A stretch of DNA of 64,000 bases. It comes from Streptomyces sp. RKAG293. Its GTDB lineage: Bacteria > Actinomycetota > Actinomycetes > Streptomycetales > Streptomycetaceae. The stretch is from the NCBI RefSeq assembly GCF_023701745.1, contig NZ_JAJOZB010000001.1, positions 1,302,001-1,366,000 of the forward strand, given 5' to 3'. Shown here one piece after another: positions 58,829 to 64,000 of this stretch (position 1 is its first letter; the number at the start of each line of letters is the position of its first letter). The translations under genes and the position numbers were made by a program. Below the pieces are notes generated by a model, which was not told the origin of the DNA, made no database searches, and was given only the letters and a program-made list of their open reading frames with translations.

Positions 58829-61800
58829 GACTCCTTCGGCGTGGATGCGGCGGCGGATGCGGCGGCGTACGCGGCGACGGGCGAGGGGGCGAGCGAGTCC
58901 AGGGCGCGGGCCTGGTCGGCCAGCACCGGGTTGCGGAACAGCAGCCGCAGCGGCGGCCGTTCACCGAGCCGCGGTTCCAGCCAGGCCGCCAGATGCGCGG
59001 CGAGCACGGAGTGCCCGCCGATCTGGAAGAAGTGCGAGGACGCGGTGAACCGGCGGTGGCCCAGCACCTCGCTCCAGCCCTCGGCGAGCAGCGCCAGCGC
59101 CGGGTCGGCGGCGAACGCGGCCGGGTCCAGGTCCGGGGCGGCCTCGTCCGCGGGGGTCGTGGGCTCCAGCGCGGCGGCCAGCCGGGCCAGCGCGACCCGG
59201 TCGGGCTTGCCGCCGGCCAGCGTCGGCATGGCGTCCAGCCGCGCCCAGCGGCCGGGGACGAGCGCGCCCGGCAGCCGGTGGCTCAGCTCGAGGTGCATCA
59301 TCTGCTCGTCCCACGGCTCCCGGTCGTCGGCGCTCTCCAGGAAGCCGACCAGCCGGGGTCCGCCGGCCGCCTCGCGGTCCAGGACGACCGCGCAGGACCG
59401 GCCGCCGAGCACGGCGGAGGCGGCGGCCTCCACCTCCTCCAACTCGATCCGGTAGCCGCGCAGTTTGATCTGGTTGTCCCGCCGTCCGAGGAAGTGCAGG
59501 AGCCCGTCGCGGCCCCGGTAGCCGAGGTCGCCGGTGAGGTAGACCCGCTCGCCGCCCAGCGCCGGGATCGTCACGAAACGAGCCGCGGTCGCTTCCGGGT
59601 TGCCGACGTAGCCCTCGGCAAGACCGGCTCCGGCGATGGCCAGTTCACCGACCGCGCCGGCCGGCAGCGGACGGAGTGCCGTGTCCAGGACGTGGATCCG
59701 CTCGCCGGGCAGTTCGGTGCCGAGGGGGATCTCGGCGCCGTCCGCCAGGTTCTCGCGGGTGATCTCGTGCACGGTGGAGCTGATCGCCGCCTCGGTCACG
59801 CCGTAGACGTTGAGCACGGTGGCGTCGGTGTCGGCCAGGAACGAGCGCATCGCGTCGGCCGGGATGCGCTCACCGCCGAGCACCAGCAGCCGCGGCGCCC
59901 AGCGGCGGTCGCGCAGCGCGGGCCGCAAGTCCTCGCGGGTGGCGAGGAAGTAGCTGGTGGGCAGGTTCGCGACGGTGACCCGGGCGGCGGCCAGCAGCTC
60001 GGCCAGCTCCGCCCCGGTGGGCACTTCCCGCTCCGGTACGACCAGGCAGGCGCCGGCGTACAGCGACGGAAGGACCTCTTCGAGGGCCACGTCGAACGAC
60101 GGCTGGGCGAAGAGCAGCACCCGGTCGCCGGCCGCCAGCGCGAACCGGTCCGCGGCACCGGTCAGATGGTTCTCCAGCGCGGCCCTGCCCACGGCCACGG
60201 GCTTGGGTATGCCGGTCGATCCGGAGGTGTGGATGATGTACGCCGCACCGGGCACCACCGCGGCCGGGCGCGCGGCCGGGTAGGAACCGGCGTCGAGCGC
60301 GGTCACCGGGAGGCCTGCGGGCAGCGTCACCCCGGCGGCGGCGGAGGTGAGCACGAGCGCCGGACCCAGCCGGTTCAGCAGCAGTTCCAGCCGGGACTCC
60401 GGGTCGGACGGGGAGAGCGGGCAGTACACCGCGCCGGTCCGCAGACAGGCCAGCAGCGCCACCACCGAGTCGGCGCCGCGCGGCAGCACGACGGCGACCG
60501 GCTGACCGGCCGTCACGCCCGCCGCCAGCATCCGCCGCGCGACCGCGGCGACCTGCTCGTCGAGGTCCCCGTAGGTCAGCCGGCGGGCGCCGATCAACAG
60601 CGCGGGCAGCGAGGAGTCGTGGGCGGCGGCCGGGTCGAGCGGATCCGGGCCGGAGGACGCGGCGGGCTCGGCCGGCACCGGTACGGCGGCGGGTGCCGGG
60701 AGCGCGAGGTCGGCGAGCAGGGTGCCGGGAGCGTCCAGATAGGCGCGCAGCAGGTCCAGGAAGCGCTCGGTGAGCAGCTTCGCGGTGTCCTCGCCGAAGA
60801 GGTCGGCGTCGTAGTCCCAGACCAGGGTCATGCCGCGTGCGCCGTGCCGGGGGCTCACGCCGCGCCGGTCGTCCGGGAGCAGCACGACGTCGAGGTCGAA
60901 GCGGGTGGTGCCGGTGTTGAACCCTTCGAAGAGCGTGACGTCCAGACCGGGCACGTCGATCTCCGGCAGGGCGGCGTCGTGCGCGCTGAACATGACGCTG
61001 AACAGCGGGTTGTCCGCACCCGAGGTGTGCAGGCCCAGTGCGCGCGTCAGCTCCTGGACCGGCACCTCCTGGTGCGGCAGGGCACGGAAGAGGGTGTCGG
61101 TCACCTCGTCCATGGTGTCCTCGGCCGGGGCCGCCGGGTCCAGCCGCAGCCGCAGCGGGATCGTGTTGACGAACATGCCCACGGCGCCCTCGAAGCCGCG
61201 CGGGCGGTTGCCGACGGCGGTGCCGACGACCATCTGTTCACGCCCGCTGTGCCGGCGCAGCAGTTCGGCGAAGAGCCCGAGCAGCGTGGAGAACGGGGTC
61301 AGTCCGCGGTCCAGGGTGTGGGCGCGCAGCCGCTCCGTCAGATCCGCGCCGATCGACTGGCGCAGCTGCCCGCCGTGGTGCCGGCGCCGCGCGCCGGGCC
61401 GTGCCAGACCGGGCAGCGGCATGTCGAAGGAGGCGTCGCGCAGTTCGGCCGCCCAGTACTCCAGGCTCGACCGCCGCTCCGCGGTCGCCCGGTCGTCGTC
61501 CGCGTCGAGGGAGCGTACGTGGTCGACGTAGGAGATGGCGGGCGGCAGCGCGGTCGGCTCACCGAGGACGTGGGCGCGGTAGACGGTGAAGACGTCGCCC
61601 AGCAGGATCGCGAAGGAGTGCCCGTCGTGGATCAGGTGGTGCTCGACGTGGATGAGCCGGTGCTGGTCGTCGGCGAGCCGGGCCAGCGTCCAGCGCAGCA
61701 GCGGCGCCTGGTACGTGTCGAGCGGGGTCTCCGCCTCGGTGCGGAGCAGCCGCGCGAACGCGGCCTCGGGGTCCGCCTCCCCGGTCAGGTCCACGGTGCG

Positions 61801-62037
61801 CAGCCGCGGCTCGCAGAGGTCCGCGGCGCGCTGCATGGGCATCGAGCCGGGGACCGCCACGAGTTCCAGCCGCAGTCCGGGGTGGCGGTCGAGGGCCGCG
61901 GCCAGTCCGCGGCGCAGCGCCTCGGTGTCCAGCGTGCCCCACAGGTCGAGGGAGGCGGTGAAGTTGTAGGCGCGGCTGCCGGGCTGCACTTGTTCGTGCA
62001 GCCAGACGATCTCCTGCGACGGAGAGAGGGGGAGCAT
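58825..62037 (-). CDS. NRPS: condensation - adenylation - PCP (ornithine-like code)
   Basis: The 1070-residue module has a C domain with VEHHLIHDGHS (His133-His134-Asp138), an A domain with IIHTSGSTGIPKPV, LNVYGVTEAAI, VYLTGDLG and the catalytic Lys in LAGGKPDRVAL, and a PCP (FFQIGGHSVLAAHL). Pocket residues read by eye are about D-V-E-N-V-G-V-I-S-K, reminiscent of the DMENLGLINK-type ornithine codes of hydroxamate siderophores; this is a weak prediction because no ornithine hydroxylase is in the window. ATG 62037 with AGGGA upstream is preferred over an upstream in-frame start. It may act first or after the lone C domain. Confidence 0.88.
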   Translation of the reverse strand: MLPLSPSQEIVWLHEQVQPGSRAYNFTASLDLWGTLDTEALRRGLAAALDRHPGLRLELVAVPGSMPMQRAADLCEPRLRTVDLTGEADPEAAFARLLRTEAETPLDTYQAPLLRWTLARLADDQHRLIHVEHHLIHDGHSFAILLGDVFTVYRAHVLGEPTALPPAISYVDHVRSLDADDDRATAERRSSLEYWAAELRDASFDMPLPGLARPGARRRHHGGQLRQSIGADLTERLRAHTLDRGLTPFSTLLGLFAELLRRHSGREQMVVGTAVGNRPRGFEGAVGMFVNTIPLRLRLDPAAPAEDTMDEVTDTLFRALPHQEVPVQELTRALGLHTSGADNPLFSVMFSAHDAALPEIDVPGLDVTLFEGFNTGTTRFDLDVVLLPDDRRGVSPRHGARGMTLVWDYDADLFGEDTAKLLTERFLDLLRAYLDAPGTLLADLALPAPAAVPVPAEPAASSGPDPLDPAAAHDSSLPALLIGARRLTYGDLDEQVAAVARRMLAAGVTAGQPVAVVLPRGADSVVALLACLRTGAVYCPLSPSDPESRLELLLNRLGPALVLTSAAAGVTLPAGLPVTALDAGSYPAARPAAVVPGAAYIIHTSGSTGIPKPVAVGRAALENHLTGAADRFALAAGDRVLLFAQPSFDVALEEVLPSLYAGACLVVPEREVPTGAELAELLAAARVTVANLPTSYFLATREDLRPALRDRRWAPRLLVLGGERIPADAMRSFLADTDATVLNVYGVTEAAISSTVHEITRENLADGAEIPLGTELPGERIHVLDTALRPLPAGAVGELAIAGAGLAEGYVGNPEATAARFVTIPALGGERVYLTGDLGYRGRDGLLHFLGRRDNQIKLRGYRIELEEVEAAASAVLGGRSCAVVLDREAAGGPRLVGFLESADDREPWDEQMMHLELSHRLPGALVPGRWARLDAMPTLAGGKPDRVALARLAAALEPTTPADEAAPDLDPAAFAADPALALLAEGWSEVLGHRRFTASSHFFQIGGHSVLAAHLAAWLEPRLGERPPLRLLFRNPVLADQARALDSLAPSPVAAYAAASAAASTPKES

Positions 62038-62149
62038 CGGCGATCCCTGGGGTTGTCGGGTCGGTGTCTTCGGGTGCGGGCGGAGGCACGGTCGTGCTTC
62101 CGCCCGCGGTTCGCCGGCCGGTCCGCGGATCACGCGGTCCGGGCCGGCC

Positions 62150-62225
62150 GTGCTGGTTCAGGGCAGTAACGGTTCAGGACGTGCTGGTTCAGGGCGTGCT
62201 GGTTCAGGGCGTGCTGGTTCAGAGC
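62150..62225. repeat. 15-bp tandem repeats GTGCTGGTTCAGGGC upstream of the C-A-PCP gene
   Basis: Four near-identical 15-bp units (62150-62164, 62181-62195, 62196-62210, 62211-62225) and one degenerate unit in the gap. The array is 113-188 bp upstream of the NRPS start at 62037. It is not CRISPR-like because no spacers separate the units. Confidence 0.9.
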
Positions 62226-62340
62226 GTCCTCAAGGCGTCACGGCCCTACGGCGTGACGGCGTGACGGGCGGGACTGCGTGATGTCGCGCGCCGCTTCGTC
62301 TGCGGCGGTTGCGGCCGCTGTGGGTGCGGTGGTGACTGCG

Positions 62341-62364
62341 GGTGCGGGTGCGGGTGCGGGTGCG
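62341..62364. repeat. GGTGCG hexamer array
   Basis: Four contiguous GGTGCG units, 10 bp beyond the stop codon of the lone C-domain gene (minus strand). A low-complexity slippage array with no evident function. Confidence 0.85.
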
Positions 62365-62373
62365 GCTTGTGGG

Positions 62374-63684
62374 TCAGCCGACGGGGACGTCGGCCCGGAC
62401 GGGGGCGCGCACCGCGTCGCGGAAGACGGCGAACCCGTCCCGGGCCGCGGCGTCGTCGAGCACCGTGCGGTCCCACACCATCCGGATGTGGAGTTCGGAT
62501 CCGTGGGTGACGGAGACCGCGAACGGGGCGCGCACCTGCCGGCCGTCGATGTGCACCTCACGGCCCTCCACCCCGCCGAGCCGCAGCGCGGGACGGCGCC
62601 GGGCGTCGTCCACCGTCAGCAGTCCGTCCAGCCGGCCGGACCACTGGGAACCGGCCGAGCGGGCGGCGTGCACCACTTCGTCGAAGGGGGTGTCGGCCCG
62701 GTCCAGGTCGTCCCACCACTGGGTGGCCGTCTCGTCCGGGGCGTGCGGGACGTCGACCGTCGCGGCCGGGAAGACCACGGTGTTGAGGAAGCAGCCCAGG
62801 ACCGGCGGTGCGCCGGCCGGGCGGCCGCCCCACGGGTAGCCGATCGGCAGCACGTGGCCGGCCCCGTACAGCACCCGGGCCGCGGCCCGGCAGGCGTCGA
62901 GCAGGGCGGGGAACGGTACGCCGGACGCCGGTGCGGGCAGCCGCAGTTCGGCGGCGCCGGTGGGCAGGGAGCCGGTGACGGGGGTCCGCGGCGGGAGCTG
63001 CGGGGCCCGTTCGTGCACCACGCGCAGCCGGTCGCCCCAGTACTCCAGCGCGCCGGAGGATCCCGCGCGCTGTTCGGCGTCGAGCTGCAGCTGGACCGCC
63101 TCCCGGTAGGCGGCGAGTTCCGCGGCCGCCTCGGCGGGCTCCGGGCCCGCGGATCCCGGCTCGTCACGGTAGGCGGCGGTGAGTTCCTCGACGATCCGGG
63201 CGAGGGACTGGCCGTCGCACGCGGTGTGGTCAAGGACGACGGCGAGCACCTCGTCCCCGGCGGCCGGCCCGTCCTGGACCAGGTACAGCCGCAGCGGCGA
63301 GCCCTGCGCGGTCCAGCCGGCCAGGACCCGGCGCAGCGCGGTGGCCGCGTCCTCGCCGGGGGCGCGGACGACGTGTTCCACCGGTACGTCGGGCTCCGTC
63401 AGACGGAGCACGGGGGTGCCGCGCAGCACCTCCGGGCGGGCGCGCAGCACGGGGTGCAGGGCGGCCAGCCGGTTCGCGGCCGCGCGCAGCCGTACCGGAT
63501 CCACGGTGCCGCCCGGGAAGGCGAAGAACATCGGGACGATGTCGGGCCGGCCCGAGGGGTCCATGGCGCGCACGAGCACGAAGCGCCGCTGGGCTCCGGT
63601 GACGGGCAGGAGGGAGGTACCGCCGTCGTCGGCGGCAACGCGCTGGTAGCGGGCCAGGTACTGGCCCGTGATGGTTCGGGGCAT
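62374..63684 (-). CDS. Stand-alone NRPS condensation-like domain
   Basis: The 436-residue protein is a lone C-type domain with PRTITGQYLARYQ at its start and the active-site segment VVLDHTACDGQS (about 149-160), in which the first His of HHxxxDG is Asp while the catalytic His153 and Asp157 remain. Other C-family landmarks include LVPMFFAF-like strand and PWGGRPAGAPPVLGCFLNTV in place of the latch area. It may act in trans with the A-PCP proteins, as a chain-releasing acyltransferase, or as an esterifying domain. ATG 63684 has AGAGGA seven bases upstream; an upstream GTG at 63825 would add a Pro/Glu/Arg repeat region. Confidence 0.82.
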   Translation of the reverse strand: MPRTITGQYLARYQRVAADDGGTSLLPVTGAQRRFVLVRAMDPSGRPDIVPMFFAFPGGTVDPVRLRAAANRLAALHPVLRARPEVLRGTPVLRLTEPDVPVEHVVRAPGEDAATALRRVLAGWTAQGSPLRLYLVQDGPAAGDEVLAVVLDHTACDGQSLARIVEELTAAYRDEPGSAGPEPAEAAAELAAYREAVQLQLDAEQRAGSSGALEYWGDRLRVVHERAPQLPPRTPVTGSLPTGAAELRLPAPASGVPFPALLDACRAAARVLYGAGHVLPIGYPWGGRPAGAPPVLGCFLNTVVFPAATVDVPHAPDETATQWWDDLDRADTPFDEVVHAARSAGSQWSGRLDGLLTVDDARRRPALRLGGVEGREVHIDGRQVRAPFAVSVTHGSELHIRMVWDRTVLDDAAARDGFAVFRDAVRAPVRADVPVG

Positions 63685-63738
63685 GTGATCCTCTCTGACG
63701 TGGCAGGGCGGTTCGGGACGGAGCGTTCCGTGACGTGC

Positions 63739-63783
63739 CGGTTCCGGGCGTGGCGGTTCCGGGCGTGGCGGTTCCGGGCGTGG
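63739..63783. repeat. 15-bp tandem repeats CGGTTCCGGGCGTGG upstream of the lone C gene
   Basis: Three exact contiguous units (63739-63753, 63754-63768, 63769-63783), 55-99 bp upstream of the start at 63684. In the phase GTGGCGGTTCCGGGC they match the array at 62150 (GTGCTGGTTCAGGGC) at 12 of 15 positions. Confidence 0.88.
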
Positions 63784-63829
63784 TCGGGCCGGGCGATGGG
63801 TCCCGGGTCCGGCCGGACGCCCCACCGGG

Positions 63830-64000
63830 TCAGCTGACGGAAGCGGGCTCGCTACGGCCGGCGGAGGCGTCGGAGCCGCCCGCGACGGCGTCCTCGAGGT
63901 CGTCCGGGGCGGCCGGCAGATCGCGCATCCGGCGCAGTGGGGACAGCAGCAGCCGCAGTGGTACGACGAGGAACCCGATCGCGCAGACCCACAGGGCGGC
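63830..64000 (-). CDS. C-terminus of a membrane protein, cut by the window edge
   Basis: On the minus strand the last 56 codons read ALWVCAIGFLVVPLRLLLSP, then LRRMRDLPAAPDDLEDAVAG and a Ser/Ala-rich tail, ending at stop 63830. A final hydrophobic helix with a basic cytoplasmic end and an acidic tail is what an MFS or similar exporter shows. Being just upstream of the NRPS operon, it is probably its first gene or a transport gene of the cluster. The start and family cannot be seen. Confidence 0.6.
   Translation of the reverse strand, partial: AALWVCAIGFLVVPLRLLLSPLRRMRDLPAAPDDLEDAVAGGSDASAGRSEPASVS

Larger units (their letters stand above)
62038..62373. other. Intergenic region with two tandem-repeat arrays
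   Basis: This 336-bp gap between two NRPS genes has no convincing gene. It contains the 15-bp repeat array at 62150-62225 and a GGTGCG array at 62341-62364, described separately. Between them lies G/C-rich sequence with several short palindromes (for example CACGGCC-like and GGCGTGACGGCGTGACGG). Confidence 0.7.

Noticed and set aside
58993..62169. A 1058-codon plus-strand frame opposite the C-A-PCP gene
   Set aside because: Antisense shadow without recognisable domains.
62150..62364. Repeat arrays considered as a CRISPR locus
   Set aside because: Units are contiguous with no spacers, too short, and no cas genes are present.
63685..63825. Longer start (GTG 63825) for the lone C-domain gene
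   Set aside because: It would translate the 15-bp repeats into Pro-Glu-Pro-Pro-Arg filler and lies only four bases after the preceding stop; ATG 63684 has a clear binding site and starts at the domain. Not fully excluded because of possible coupling.

Overview
The window is high-GC actinobacterial DNA with strong third-position GC bias, GTG/TTG starts, Tat-type signal peptides, GntR/ROK/Lrp/XRE-DUF5753 regulators, DUF6879, DUF5990, an MT0933-like antitoxin and an Asp23 cassette. This gene set points to Streptomyces or a close relative, probably a chromosome-arm region because conserved housekeeping genes (metE, purB, sbcCD) are mixed with degraded genes and a biosynthetic cluster. No rRNA, tRNA or CRISPR array was seen.

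0-10.6 kb: a cobalamin riboswitch precedes metE, then come small envelope and stress genes (4-TM protein, antitoxin-like protein, frameshifted DUF5990 gene, secreted CAP protein, Asp23 plus a small membrane protein), a HutC/PhnF-type GntR regulator with a matching operator-like site, an NfeD-SPFH pair, a secreted phosphodiester glycosidase and a universal stress protein.

10.7-14.5 kb is an accessory pocket. It holds an internally deleted flavin monooxygenase, and a two-gene RNA-repair cassette (T4 Rnl1-like ligase and T4 Pnkp-like 5'-kinase/3'-phosphatase). An HNH endonuclease element sits exactly at the 3' end of the kinase gene. The kinase ends in a codon-shifted tail (...WRNIGLPTWQVNYGNF) and its displaced native tail ([16 protein letters not shown]) lies on the far side of the HNH gene. 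This looks like a homing element that carries a recoded copy of its target's 3' end, and it is the most unusual structure in the window.

14.6-39.2 kb: mostly ordinary genes, including a GDSL hydrolase, purB, a Mug-type glycosylase with an apparent CTG start, ROK and GntR regulators, a divergent EamA/MocR pair, MFS, VOC, an Hsp90-TPR two-gene operon, a Tat-secreted PhoD, a membrane ACT-GNAT fusion, a trans-sulfuration enzyme divergent from an Lrp regulator, a DUF885 protein, an ATP-grasp protein and a GNAT.

39.4-41.4 kb: a Streptomyces-type XRE(DUF5753)/DUF6879 locus with a deletion scar and two small proteins. 41.4-52.1 kb: rhodanese/Lrp, sbcDC, GNAT, YigZ, CoA-binding protein, YbaK plus XRE-cupin divergent from EamA, and a left-handed beta-helix acyltransferase.

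52.2-64 kb: an NRPS operon on the minus strand that runs off the window. In order of transcription it has a membrane-protein C-terminus, a lone C domain, C-A-PCP, A-PCP, A-PCP, and C-(vestigial A C-terminal subdomain)-PCP-SDR. Related 15-bp tandem repeats lie upstream of two of its genes. The product is not identifiable from the window; binding-pocket residues read by eye suggest an ornithine-like and a valine-like substrate for two of the A domains.
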